From JAPPLB01 sp965206655 (GTDB lineage Bacteria; Acidobacteriota; Terriglobia; Bryobacterales; UBA6623), in assembly GCA_965206655.1 (NCBI GenBank), contig CBDBKC010000038.1, positions 682,001 through 746,000 of the forward strand: a stretch of 64,000 nt of DNA. Direction: 5' to 3'. The first letter of the stretch is position 1. Each line of letters starts with the position of its first letter. Positions 34,301 through 41,594 of this stretch are shown piece by piece. Under the pieces are notes generated by a model. It did no database searches and was not told the DNA's origin. It worked only from the letters and a program-made list of their open reading frames with translations. Made by a program: the position numbers and the translations under genes.

Positions 34301-34830
34301 CAAACCTCGACAGCCCATTGCGTCACGTCATCGGTGGCTGGCAAACGAATGGCGTGCTGTCGCTGCGGTCGGGCTTCCCTTTCACGGTCCGTGGAAGGAA
34401 CGATGACTTGAACGTCGAGAATTTGTTCGGCGTACGGCCGGACTTGGTTGGCGAGCCCAGGCTTTCCAACCCGACACGAAAGCTGTGGTTCGACCCGCAG
34501 GCCTTTTCCCGCAATACCTGCCACATTCCCGAGCGCTTGGACCTGTGCCACATCGGCACGGCCGGCTACAACATCCTCGATGCGCCCGCGCAAAGGAACC
34601 TGGACTTCTCGCTGTATAAGAACTTCAGTGTCAGCGAGTCAACGAAACTGCAATTTCGAGCGGAGTTCTTCAACGCCTTCAATACGCCGTACTTCGGCGC
34701 GCCTCAAGGCATCAGCTTCCCAGCTTCAAACCGAAGGCAGTTAACTCCCAACGGCCCCCGCGACGGTGAGATCCGCGGCCTGCGAACACCGATGCGCATC
34801 ATCCAGTTCGGCCTAAAGCTCTTCTTCTGA
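31318..34830 (+). CDS. Oar-type TonB-dependent receptor with carboxypeptidase-regulatory-like domain
   Basis: 1170-residue outer-membrane protein, starting at TTG with GGGAGG upstream. Residues 1-30 are a signal peptide. Residues about 37-120 form a CarboxypepD_reg-like domain (QTIQGLVTDESQAVVPGATV, NETGNYTFPLVDVGNYDI). A plug domain follows (VELPLNGRNMVQLAVLVPGV, VTSITMKSGTNQLHGTLFEF), then a large beta-barrel. The C-terminus RIIQFGLKLFF ends in phenylalanine, as needed for barrel insertion. Acidobacteria carry many such receptors; oligosaccharide or peptide uptake is inferred, the substrate unknown. Confidence 0.93.
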   Translation: MHASIFTRWKLSYLAPVVLAGFLTPPLPAQSIPQTIQGLVTDESQAVVPGATVTITNVATGISVMTTTNETGNYTFPLVDVGNYDIVCSLEGFKTNKINNQRVDTGAQVRADFELEIGDHTFTIDVTASAVVLSTENATVGAVVENKRIVELPLNGRNMVQLAVLVPGVQFGHRGGLANGLGHARANGPIPGQVYSISANGVRELHQVVSLDGLEAKEPLYNRTHFVPSIEAIEEFKVQTNTYSAEVGFGGGAVTSITMKSGTNQLHGTLFEFLRNDKLDAENYFLNLERVGERQPKDRLRRNQFGAVVSGPIVKNKTFWMFNWESRRERLGVVQGTWFPLDEFRNGDFSELLTDDFLDTGRRNPNPILIYDALTGDPFPNNIIPSSQIHPGAKNVMDQFVPRAEFREPDPLLQTARSAVDEAINTNLFFGRVDHHFSDTNRFFARLAWDESGRDRESINPNFPRFTRARNVNLATSWAHTFNQNAINDFRFGFNIADDKSTHARTNDESFDMDALGVGRVRVAGDGNRSLSPLEHGVPEFVGLPFPLSDFGPAISFTNSFQLANHLSIMKGSHNLKFGGEYYRISLERGGGNRPRGLFAFGPSESGLPFASYLLGRPAATLTAEGAPFSFPQANRLGFYVHDDWKVSPKLTVNLGLRVDYNGNPIGSQGHWRTLNFCGEEVPQGRGPGCYTDPGTGLQHPTVGPEFIDERGGVKLWKQDYRFFMPRVGIAYRPAHKWVLRVGAGYFDNLMHMNNFTVLNLMPPKSGSNTFAFGTVPAQTVSLTTPAGRTFDNLQTQKYRPGSPIITLDDPFLEATGGAPRPNRTTLTHIKPDYKDGDVWKWSFDIQRELPANLAFTVGYVGSKASRVANSVWNWNSPDPNPDTDVQRNRPWQQFYDLAQPEKGLQTPGRIRYLDSYGNSFHHGLQAKLDKRYTNGLALGVAYTYSKSHGDGEAGGNEGVQFQAPRTDRRNARGRFRFDQRHNLVAHYVWEIPGANLDSPLRHVIGGWQTNGVLSLRSGFPFTVRGRNDDLNVENLFGVRPDLVGEPRLSNPTRKLWFDPQAFSRNTCHIPERLDLCHIGTAGYNILDAPAQRNLDFSLYKNFSVSESTKLQFRAEFFNAFNTPYFGAPQGISFPASNRRQLTPNGPRDGEIRGLRTPMRIIQFGLKLFF

Positions 34831-34838
34831 CCCGAAAG

Positions 34839-34980
34839 CCCAAATCCTCTCCCAACCAGCAACCATCCTCTAGCCGAGCCGCGACTGACAAGGAGCGGTG
34901 CGCACTCCCACCTCACGACGCACCAAACCAAAAGCCATCACAACCAAAACCCAAACGCAGCCCCGCAAGCGTCAGCTTGC
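34839..34980. repeat. Tandem intergenic repeat, second type, unit 1
   Basis: Pairs with 35006-35142. Shared core: caaccagcaaccatcc, ctagccgagccgcg, actgacaaggagcggtgcgc, actcccacctcacga, aacccaaac, ending in the hairpin GCAAGC/GCTTGC with loop GTCA (34971-34974). The blocks agccgagccgcg and agcggtgc, the aacccaaac run and a GTNA-capped end hairpin are also found, in the same order, in the units at 30388 and 30657. Confidence 0.75.
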
Positions 34981-35005
34981 CTGCGCCAGGTCCCAACCCA
35001 CTCAA

Positions 35006-35142
35006 CCCAAATCCCCCGTCAACCAGCAACCATCCCCTAGCCGAGCCGCGACTGACAAGGAGCGGTGCGCACTCCCACCTCACGATGCACCACACCAAGA
35101 GCCACCAAAACCCAAACTCAAACCCGCAAGCGTCAGCTTGCG
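35006..35142. repeat. Tandem intergenic repeat, second type, unit 2
   Basis: Second unit, directly after the first with a 25-base spacer. It ends in a perfect 7-bp stem CGCAAGC/GCTTGCG around GTCA (loop 35132-35135). The rest of the gap to 35243 shows no gene. Confidence 0.75.
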
Positions 35143-35243
35143 CTCACCAACCACACTACCCGCATCGGTGTCGCGGAACAAAACCGATCTTTAGCCCGAC
35201 CTCGATCTCGAAATCCGCGACGCGGCTACGGTCACGGCCAAGT

Positions 35244-35942
35244 TCACTTGTCTTTGAACTCAGCGAACCAGTTTTCCACCACATGCCCCTTAATGTCCGC
35301 TTCCTTCGTCTCCGCGGGCTCAACCACCACGAAGCGCTGCCCATCCTCTGAGACATCGTAGTTGAGGGTGCTCACCAAGGGTATGGATCGGAGTCCTATA
35401 GATTCGAACAGTTTCGAAGCGTTACCAATCACGATGTCGGGCACAGTCGCAACGGACACCGCCATCAGAGACGTCTCCTCAACATAGAAGATCGTCTTCC
35501 CGTCTCCGCTCCAGCGCGGTTGGCCGCCACCGTTGAGTGAGACCTGTTCTTTGTCGGCCGGGTCAGGAAACGAACGAAGATAGATTTCATCTCGTCCGGA
35601 CTCGCTGGACTTATAAACGACCCAACGGCCATCCGGAGAAAACTGGGCATACGTTTCTCGAAACTTGGTTACCAAGTAAGGGACGCCTTCGTAGCCGCCG
35701 TCATCCTTCTGCTTGAGATACCAGAGGTCAAGAAAGGTCTTCGGTCCAATGCGCACCGAGAGAGCAAACCTCCCGTCGGACGACCAGTCGCTGATATAGC
35801 CCTCGTCGGTTGCGCTGGCCCATAGCGGCGCCGCGGCGCCGCTCCCGTCAGCAGGCTGCTTGTAGAGCACCCTCTTGTTCCTATCGTCCTTGGGCCCTGA
35901 CGAAAAAACAATCTCCTTACCCGAAGGCAACCAGGTGGGCAA
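35244..35942 (-). CDS. C-terminal propeller part of a frameshifted kinase gene
   Basis: 232 codons continuing the PD40 propeller of the gene at 35917-38154 in another frame: LPTWLPSGKEIVFSSG, DGRFALSVRIGPKTFLDLWY, SPDGRWVVYKSSESGRDEIY and RFVVVEPAETKEADIKGHV. It matches the end of the intact kinase at 8393 (NGGGQPRWSGDGKTIFYVEE against NGGDQPRWSRDGRELFYVER). Separate translation is unlikely; the break lies in a seven-C run at 35969-35975. Confidence 0.7.
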   Translation of the reverse strand: MPTWLPSGKEIVFSSGPKDDRNKRVLYKQPADGSGAAAPLWASATDEGYISDWSSDGRFALSVRIGPKTFLDLWYLKQKDDGGYEGVPYLVTKFRETYAQFSPDGRWVVYKSSESGRDEIYLRSFPDPADKEQVSLNGGGQPRWSGDGKTIFYVEETSLMAVSVATVPDIVIGNASKLFESIGLRSIPLVSTLNYDVSEDGQRFVVVEPAETKEADIKGHVVENWFAEFKDK

Positions 35943-38154
35943 ATCGTCCTGGTCCTCGTTCGAAGTCAGGGGGGGTTTTCAAAGGCCGGTCCACTTCGTG
36001 AATCCAGATGTCGATGTTGCCTTTCTCTTCTCCCGAGACAGCCACGCGGCGGCCGTTCGGAGAGAGGTCGGGTTGGGTGATAAAATCCTGCGGCTTACCG
36101 ATCTCCCTCAGTTTGCTCCCTTCACGGTCTCGCAACACCAGTTGCTTTCGGCTGGTGAGAAAGAAGTCACTGTAGACCAAGGTGCCGTCAGCCGCGATGC
36201 TCGGGCTCGCCCCATCTCTAGCAAGTTCGAACTTCTGACCTTGGGCTTGCAAAGTGTCTGTCGAGAAAGGACGAGCCCAAAGACCGCCTTGCTTGCCATT
36301 CGTCATGAAGAGAAGATGTCCGGTGGCTGAATACACCGGCCCGAAACCCGGCCCCAAGACCTGTTCCTCCGTGGTGTCCAGGTTCCTGACGACGATCTCG
36401 AAACCCGGGCCCGGGGGCCAAGCGCCCCGGGTAAAAGCCAACAGCCGTGCTCCCGGCCCGGCCGTAAGGAAATGTGGCAGCATGTCGAATGTTCGGTCAC
36501 GCTCCCTGTCAGGCAGCAGGAGCTCAGGACTTCCTCCCTGAGCCGTAACCTCAAACAACCGACCGTAGTACGGCCCGCTGGAGGTGGAGGAAAAGACGAT
36601 CGTGCTGCCATCGGGACTCCAGGTTCCGCCCATGAAATACTCGCCCGGAAGGTTGCAGATCCTTCGTGCGACGCCTCCCTGGATCGGGATCCTGCTCAGC
36701 TCGCTCGCCGTCCCGAAGCCGATCGACTGGCTGTCGGGCGACCAAAACGGAAACTGAGCCCCTTCGCTTCCTGGGATCTCACGTGGAACTTCTTGATCGA
36801 TGTCGCGGATTAGGAGTTTTGGCGGGTCGCCGACCGGCCAAATGATGTGACGCCCATCAGGTGAAATCGCCATAGAAGCGTAGTCTTTTTTCGGCTGTTC
36901 AGGAAGTGTGATCGGCCACTTGCGTACCTGAGCTTCAGGCGCGTCGCCCGGCCCAAAGATCAACTGAGTCGCCATGATCCCCAGCAGTAACCCGGCGACG
37001 GCGGTGGCGGCGAGAACGAGTCGGCTCCGCCGCTTCTGTTGTTCACTATGGACCGCGGCTACCTCGGTCATCTGCCGAGACGCGCCCATTTTCGATGTGC
37101 CTGAGTCGACTTTCCTCCGCAGCGTTTGCAGATCGACCAGTAGATCTTCGGCGTTCTGGTACCGCTCTTCGCGATTCTTCGCCAGCGTTTTGGTGATGAG
37201 CCACTCTAGTTCCATCGGCAGCCCGGCTCGCTGAGCGGTGACGGGTTCATGTTCTTCGTTGGTGATCCCGTACAAAACCGCCTCTTGGCGTTCTCCCTCG
37301 AATGGCTGTCGGCCGGCGACCATCTCGTACAGCACCACTCCCAGCGACCACAAATCGGTGCGCCGATCGGTCTTTTCTCCCAGCGCCTGCTCCGGCGACA
37401 TATACGACGGCGTGCCCAGGATGGCCGTTGTCGCGGTGAGCTTCGATTGTTCAGCGAGCTGCGCCAGGCCGAAGTCCATGATCTTGACCTGGCCGCGCGG
37501 CGTCAGCATCAAGTTGGCGCTCTTGATGTCGCGGTGGACAATCCCGCGGTCGTGTGCGGCTTGCAGACCTTGCGCGGCTTGTTGCGCGATATCGAGGGCC
37601 TCGCTGAGCTTCAGCGGCCGCTCGGCGATCTTATCCGTCAGCGTCAGCCCTTCGACGAACTCCATCGCGATAAACGAGTGGCCGTCCGCCTCGTCGATCT
37701 CATGAATGACCGCGATGTTGGGATGAGTCAACGAGGCGGCCGCCTTCGCCTCGCGGTGGAACCGCCTACGCACGTTTTCGTCCGCGACGAGATGAGGCGC
37801 GAGGAACTTGAGAGCCACGGCCCGTTCGAGCTTCGTATCCTCAGCCTTGTAGACAACACCCATGCCGCCCGCACCGAGCTTCTCGGTAATCCGATAGTGC
37901 GAGATGGTTCGGTTCAAGAAGGACTCGCCCGATTCAGCAGCGGCCGGCCGGTGGACTTCTTGCGCCGCGCCCGCAATCGCCCGCTCGAAAGTGTCGCCGG
38001 ACTCAGCATCGGATTTCAGCAGCTTCTCGACGCTCTGGCGCAACTCCTCGTCGCCGCCGCACTGTGTCTGGAGATGTGCTTCGCGCTCGTCCGGGGCGAG
38101 GTCCATCGCCTCGACAGCGATCTCTTTGACTCTCTGCCAGCGTTCGGGCGTCAT
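35917..38154 (-). CDS. Membrane serine/threonine kinase with PD40 propeller (5' part, frameshifted)
   Basis: 745 codons from the ATG at 38154. Residues 1-70 are a helical lead (MTPERWQRVKEIAVEAMDLA); the kinase domain then shows GAGGMGVVYKAED, VALKFLAPHL, HRDIKSANLMLTP, MDFGLAQLAE and MSPEQALGE. One membrane helix follows (LVLAATAVAGLLLGIMATQL), then propeller blades. After DIWIHEVDRPLKTP the frame is lost in a run of seven C and ends 18 codons later. Removing one C restores PLTSNEDQDDLPTWLPSG and joins it to the 35244-35942 part. The start codon overlaps the stop of an upstream sigma region 4 remnant (ATGA). Confidence 0.85.
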   Translation of the reverse strand: MTPERWQRVKEIAVEAMDLAPDEREAHLQTQCGGDEELRQSVEKLLKSDAESGDTFERAIAGAAQEVHRPAAAESGESFLNRTISHYRITEKLGAGGMGVVYKAEDTKLERAVALKFLAPHLVADENVRRRFHREAKAAASLTHPNIAVIHEIDEADGHSFIAMEFVEGLTLTDKIAERPLKLSEALDIAQQAAQGLQAAHDRGIVHRDIKSANLMLTPRGQVKIMDFGLAQLAEQSKLTATTAILGTPSYMSPEQALGEKTDRRTDLWSLGVVLYEMVAGRQPFEGERQEAVLYGITNEEHEPVTAQRAGLPMELEWLITKTLAKNREERYQNAEDLLVDLQTLRRKVDSGTSKMGASRQMTEVAAVHSEQQKRRSRLVLAATAVAGLLLGIMATQLIFGPGDAPEAQVRKWPITLPEQPKKDYASMAISPDGRHIIWPVGDPPKLLIRDIDQEVPREIPGSEGAQFPFWSPDSQSIGFGTASELSRIPIQGGVARRICNLPGEYFMGGTWSPDGSTIVFSSTSSGPYYGRLFEVTAQGGSPELLLPDRERDRTFDMLPHFLTAGPGARLLAFTRGAWPPGPGFEIVVRNLDTTEEQVLGPGFGPVYSATGHLLFMTNGKQGGLWARPFSTDTLQAQGQKFELARDGASPSIAADGTLVYSDFFLTSRKQLVLRDREGSKLREIGKPQDFITQPDLSPNGRRVAVSGEEKGNIDIWIHEVDRPLKTPPDFERGPGRFAHLVAFG

Positions 38155-38363
38155 GCCGGGTGTGCGTTGCCGACTTCCTCGTGCAGCCAGGCGCGCGCGA
38201 CCCTCCATTCGCGGCTCACCGTTCGGAGGGATACGTCCAGTGCCTTGGCCGCTTCCTCCTGTGTCATCCCCGTGACATATAGCAGTTCCACCACTTCGCC
38301 TTGGCGAGCAGCTCGCTGACTTTTCCAGGTCCGTTTGCCAATTTGGATGAACCGCCCCTGCGC
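38151..38363 (-). pseudogene. ECF sigma factor remnant (region 4 only)
   Basis: An open frame of about 70 codons reads GEVVELLYVTGMTQEEAAKA / LDVSLRTVSREWRVARAWL and ends HEEVGNAHPA. This is sigma region 4 (VVEL... helix-turn-helix) of the ECF type that commonly precedes acidobacterial kinase genes. Region 2 is missing and a TGA precedes the open stretch, so it is a truncated gene. Its stop overlaps the kinase ATG by one base pattern (ATGA), preserving the original operon junction. Confidence 0.65.
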
Positions 38364-38569
38364 TCACTATCTTACGCCTGTCAGGCGCCGATCTGCGCAC
38401 TAGCCATCGCGCCCCTCCACGGAATAGCCGCGGCCCTTACGATCCAGCACCCACCGAACCCCGACCGCAAGGGAGGCGGTTGGGCCGCAAAACCCCAACC
38501 ACCGCACCCCAACCACGCCGTACCACCACCCCCTCGCGTCAAGAACCACCCTTCTCCCCAAAACCGAGT

Positions 38570-38657
38570 CACAAGCCTAAGAAATATTTATCTCCCACAA
38601 TCCCAACAACTTAGCCAAAACCCACCCCCGCTAACCCACCACCCCAGGCGCATACTA
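38570..38657. repeat. Direct repeat A of the STGPRT-family leader
   Basis: Shared with 41095-41182, including the exact run aaatatttatctcccacaat continuing cccaacaacttagccaaaa, then ccacccccgctaacccaccac and gcatacta. Since it lies outside the coding part and is well conserved, it belongs to the unit that was duplicated together with the gene start. Confidence 0.75.
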
Positions 38658-38670
38658 GCAACAGAACGGC

Positions 38671-38778
38671 CACATGTAAATGTGCCGGCTCGCGCCAAAC
38701 GCGCGGAAACCGTCGACCCGCGAAATCAAGCAACGGAGCGGCGGGTGTAAACCCGGCGGCCCGCGCCGAAAGGCGCGG
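38671..38778. repeat. Two double-hairpin elements in the leader
   Basis: First: CACAT/ATGTG around GTAA (loop 38676-38679), followed by a GCGC/GCGC stem. Second: CGGGT/ACCCG around GTAA (38742-38755), followed by CCGCGCC/GGCGCGG around GAAA (38761-38778). The second is nearly identical to the element at 41255-41290, apart from the small loop of the CCGCGCC hairpin. Confidence 0.72.
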
Positions 38779-38827
38779 AAACCGTCGACCCCATAAATCG
38801 ATAAATCAAAGTCAGGAGAAAATTACC

Positions 38828-38926
38828 ATGTCCACAGCAGCACAGCAGCAAGCCAACACACAAAACGCAAAACATTCCACCGGTCCGCGCTCCGAAGACC
38901 CGATCGGGTCGGGTGACGGGGATTGA
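38828..38926 (+). pseudogene. STGPRT/NALKHGL-family protein, truncated copy
   Basis: Starts MSTAAQQQANTQNAKHSTGP RSED like the copy at 41332, then leaves the family sequence at about codon 25 and ends at 38926. The break coincides with the 3' end of the group II intron (38903), so everything after codon 25 is intron sequence read in antisense. The rest of the gene is not found on the far side of the intron. Confidence 0.7.
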
Positions 38927-40785
38927 GGCCCCGCCACCCTCCCACACCACCGGACATACGGTTTTCCGTATCCGGCGGTTGAACCCAGCGGCCTTACGTT
39001 CGCGCCGCAAGATCCGATGGCATCACAAACCCGTAGCGCCGCAACGTTGCATTCGATAACGCTGTCTGCAACAGTCCGTTCGCCGCTATGCGCCAAGCGC
39101 CGCGACGTGCCGGAACCAGTTTCAACAACCGTTCCCCAATGCCCAACCGACGTAAAGCCCGCCGGCGTCCCGTTGCGCCATGCCAGCGCAGCCAGAAACA
39201 TTTCCGTATGTGCCGCCGCACCCATCCTTCCAGTAGGAAAATCGCACGCCGTCGCTCCGCCAACCGGTAGTATCCCCACCAGCCGCGAACGTACCGCCGC
39301 CACTCGTCGCGTAACTGCCGACTCGTGACCGAGCGGTTGCCGCACCAGATCTCCCGCACCTTCCGTTTGAATCGCTCGACACTTTCCGGCGCTGCTTCCA
39401 CCTGCCCCTGGCGGTTCAGACGAAACCCCAGGAACTTCCGCTCCCACGGCCTCCCCGCCCCGCTCTTGGCTTCGTTCACTTTCAGTCGCAGATGCTTTTC
39501 GATCCAAGCCGTGATCCCCGCCAGCACACGCTTCGCCGCCGCTTCACTGCCCACATAGATGTTGCAGTCATCCGCGTACCGGCAGAACCGTAGCCCACGT
39601 CTCTCCAGCTCCCGATCAAGCGCATCAAGGTAGATGTTCGCCAGCAACGGTGACAACGGCCCGCCTTGCGGCGTGCCCTCCGCGCTGCGCACCACCACCC
39701 CCTCCGTCAGCACTCCGGCCCGTAGATACCGGCCGATCAACCCCAGCACTCGCTTGTCGCGAATGACTTCCGCCACCCGCCGCATCAAAATGTCGTGATT
39801 GACCACGTCGAAGAACCGCGCGATGTCAATATCCACCACCCAGTCCTTGCCCTCGCGAACGTATCTTTGCGCCACTCGCACTGCGTCATGCGCACTCCGT
39901 CCCGGCCGGAACCCGTAGCTCGACTCGCTGAACCGCGGATCGAAGATCGGCTGCAGAACTTGCAGCAACGCTTGCTGCACCAGCCGATCTATTACCGTCG
40001 GTATCCCAAGCTGTCGCTTCCCCCCGCTCGGCTTCGGTATCTCTACCCGCCTTACGGGACTCGGCGTCCAACGCCCGGACACGAGTTTCGCTCGAATCTC
40101 CGTGCCGTGACGGCGAAAGTGAGGTTCGAGTTCTTCGGTCGTCATCTTGTCGATCCCCGCCGCGCCCCGCTTGCGTTTCACCGCCCGCAGAGCCCGTTCG
40201 AGGTTCTCCTCTCCGACCACCTGTTCCATCAGTTCTTCGTGCATTGCTTTCTTCGATGAGTCTCGCCGAACTTCGCCTCGTCGCCGCCGGAGGGAGGCCC
40301 ATCCCGGTTCCACCGTTCCTGCCTGCCCCTGCTCCCCTTGCGTTCCCCCGATGGGGAAGGACCTTTCGGTCCGGGACTCCGGACTTCTTTCGGCTCGGTT
40401 CGAGTCGCTCCTCTCGCTTTGCTCCTTGGTTCTTCGGCCCTTCGCTCCGGCGCTATTACCCGCCTTCCTCGCTACTACGGCCTCTGCTGACTTCTCCTCC
40501 GCTCTCACCGAGGAGATCTCCCCAGGTAAGGTGCTGAATCTTTCCCTTCACACCGCCCGGCTCTACCGCGCACGTCTTCGGATGGACTTCGGGCTTCACG
40601 TTGGCTAGCACGCTTACCGCCCGTACACGGCCTCTCTGCCGATTCGTGTTCCTACGGTCAAAGGTTTGTTCCCCGCTTCCTTCAGCTTCACCTCGCGGCT
40701 ACGCCTTGCGGTTCCCTACGGTTACCTCCATCAGTTCCCGGTCGGCTCCTTTCAGCCAACTAGATTCAGCCCATGCTGGGCACAC
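38903..40785 (-). mobile_element. Group II intron (about 1.88 kb)
   Basis: On the minus strand the 5' end is GTGTGCCCAGCATGGGCTGA at 40785 (GUGYG consensus). Domain V is the 34-nt stem at 38980-38947 (AACCGCCGGATACGG, AAAA loop, CCGTA, TG bulge, TCCGGTGG). Domain VI is GGGTGGCGGGG/CCCCGTCACCC, and the 3' end is an AT about 38903 (a GAC at 38908 is an alternative). The reverse transcriptase lies inside domain IV. Upstream, a 9-bp hairpin GCGGACCTC/GAGGTCCGC (40790-40813) ends 4 bases from the 5' junction, as for introns that insert beside hairpins or terminators. Confidence 0.87.
38994..40244 (-). CDS. ltrA: Group II intron reverse transcriptase/maturase
   Basis: 416 residues from the ATG at 40244 (MHEELMEQVVGEENLERALR). 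The frame is open up to 40508, but that part would be catalytic RNA, and starting at 40244 leaves 540 nt for domains I-III. RT motifs are in order: GKRQLGIPTVIDRLVQQALL, SYGFRPGRSAHDAV, VDIDIARFFDVVNHDIL, EGTPQGGPLSPLLANIYLD and RYADDCNIYV with catalytic YADD. A maturase domain follows; no HNH endonuclease is present, so mobility would rely on nicked or single-stranded targets. Confidence 0.93.
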   Translation of the reverse strand: MHEELMEQVVGEENLERALRAVKRKRGAAGIDKMTTEELEPHFRRHGTEIRAKLVSGRWTPSPVRRVEIPKPSGGKRQLGIPTVIDRLVQQALLQVLQPIFDPRFSESSYGFRPGRSAHDAVRVAQRYVREGKDWVVDIDIARFFDVVNHDILMRRVAEVIRDKRVLGLIGRYLRAGVLTEGVVVRSAEGTPQGGPLSPLLANIYLDALDRELERRGLRFCRYADDCNIYVGSEAAAKRVLAGITAWIEKHLRLKVNEAKSGAGRPWERKFLGFRLNRQGQVEAAPESVERFKRKVREIWCGNRSVTSRQLRDEWRRYVRGWWGYYRLAERRRAIFLLEGWVRRHIRKCFWLRWHGATGRRRALRRLGIGERLLKLVPARRGAWRIAANGLLQTALSNATLRRYGFVMPSDLAART

Positions 40786-41094
40786 TAGCGCGGACCTCGC
40801 TTTTGAGGTCCGCGGCCTTTGTTTCTCGAGAGGGGCGTGGGCAGGGGTTTGGCCTCCTGCAACCGCTCCCGCGGCAACCCAACCCCGGCGCAGTGCCGCT
40901 CTACCGCCGCCAGGCCCGATTACGAGCCTTGCTTTCCGTAGGCCAGGCGTTATACGCCTGGTACCGCGCCTCTCATGAAAAGATCAGGCCCCTTAAGGGG
41001 CCTCACCCGCTTTCGGTGGGTGCTGTTGCGTGGTCGCCGTGGCCTTTGGGATCCAGCCCGAGCCGCAACAAAACCCCCTCCACCAAAATCCCAT

Positions 41095-41182
41095 CACAAG
41101 CCCACAAAATATTTATCTCCCACAATCCCAACAACTTAGCCAAAAGCCACCCCCGCTAACCCACCACTTCGGGTGCATACTA
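41095..41182. repeat. Direct repeat B of the STGPRT-family leader
   Basis: Second copy of the 88-bp block at 38570-38657. The two direct repeats, each followed by a hairpin leader and the start of the same gene, enclose the group II intron. Confidence 0.75.
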
Positions 41183-41254
41183 TTCCCGGGAGAACGTATT
41201 CCAAACTCCTCCCCTATTCCGGCCGAAGGTGCGCCTACGCAAGCAACGGAGCGG

Positions 41255-41290
41255 CGGGTGTAAACCCGGCGGCCCGCGCCAAAGGCGCGG
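41255..41290. repeat. Double-hairpin element upstream of the STGPRT-family gene
   Basis: CGGGT/ACCCG around GTAA (41255-41268) then CCGCGCC/GGCGCGG around AAA (41274-41290). It ends 27 bases before the AAGGAGA ribosome site (41318-41324), so it should lie in the mRNA leader. Confidence 0.7.
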
Positions 41291-41331
41291 AAACCTTCGG
41301 CCCTCTAAATCAATCGCAAGGAGAAATTACC

Positions 41332-41594
41332 ATGTCCACAGCAGCACAGCAGCAAGCCAACAAACAAAACGCGCAACATTCCACCGGTCCACGCACCGAC
41401 GAAGGCAAACAACGTACCTCACAAAACGCACTCAAACACGGCCTCTACGCCACCGACCCGCTCATCCGCGGCGAAGACCCCGACGACTTCTACCGCCACG
41501 GCGCCGAGCTCGAGTACCAACTCCGGCCGGCGAACGCCGTCGAAGAAGACCTTGTCGAGCAAATCATCGACATCACCTGGCGCCTGAAACGCTG
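41332..41594 (+). pseudogene. STGPRT/NALKHGL-family protein, N-terminal part, split by IS481
   Basis: ATG at 41332 with AAGGAGA 7 bases upstream. 87 codons: MSTAAQQQANKQNAQHSTGP RTDEGKQRTSQNALKHGLYA, then DPLIRGEDPDDFYRHGAELE YQLRPANAVEEDLVEQIIDI TWRLKR. The motif STGPRTxxGKxxxSxNALKHGL marks a family of hypothetical proteins found in many copies per genome in Acidobacteriota and Planctomycetota; function unknown. The IS481 copy begins at 41595. The C-terminal part resumes at 42621, apparently with a middle segment lost. Confidence 0.72.

Larger units (their letters stand above)
38364..38827. other. Repeat-rich non-coding region upstream of the truncated STGPRT-family gene
   Basis: No gene is seen. 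It holds an 88-bp block (38570-38657) repeated at 41095-41182, then two double-hairpin elements (38671-38709 and 38742-38778), and an AGGAG ribosome site just before the ATG at 38828. C-rich, low-complexity sequence fills 38440-38570. Confidence 0.6.
40786..41331. other. Hairpin-rich non-coding region between the group II intron and the second STGPRT-family gene
   Basis: No gene is supported. In order: the 9-bp hairpin at 40790-40813; CCAGGCGT/ACGCCTGG around TAT (40943-40961), followed by ccgcgcc as in the double-hairpin elements; the palindrome AGGCCCCTTAAGGGGCCT (about 40987-41004); a cacccg/ggtgggtg stem just after it; direct repeat B (41095-41182); and the double hairpin at 41255-41290. 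Confidence 0.6.

Noticed and set aside
37249..38319. Long + strand frame opposite the second kinase
   Set aside because: It mirrors the codon pattern of the kinase on the minus strand, with no recognisable domain or ribosome site.
40245..40508. Longer reverse transcriptase start at 40508
   Set aside because: It would extend the protein into intron domains I-III and leave only 277 nt for them; the ATG at 40244 gives normal RT length and RNA space.
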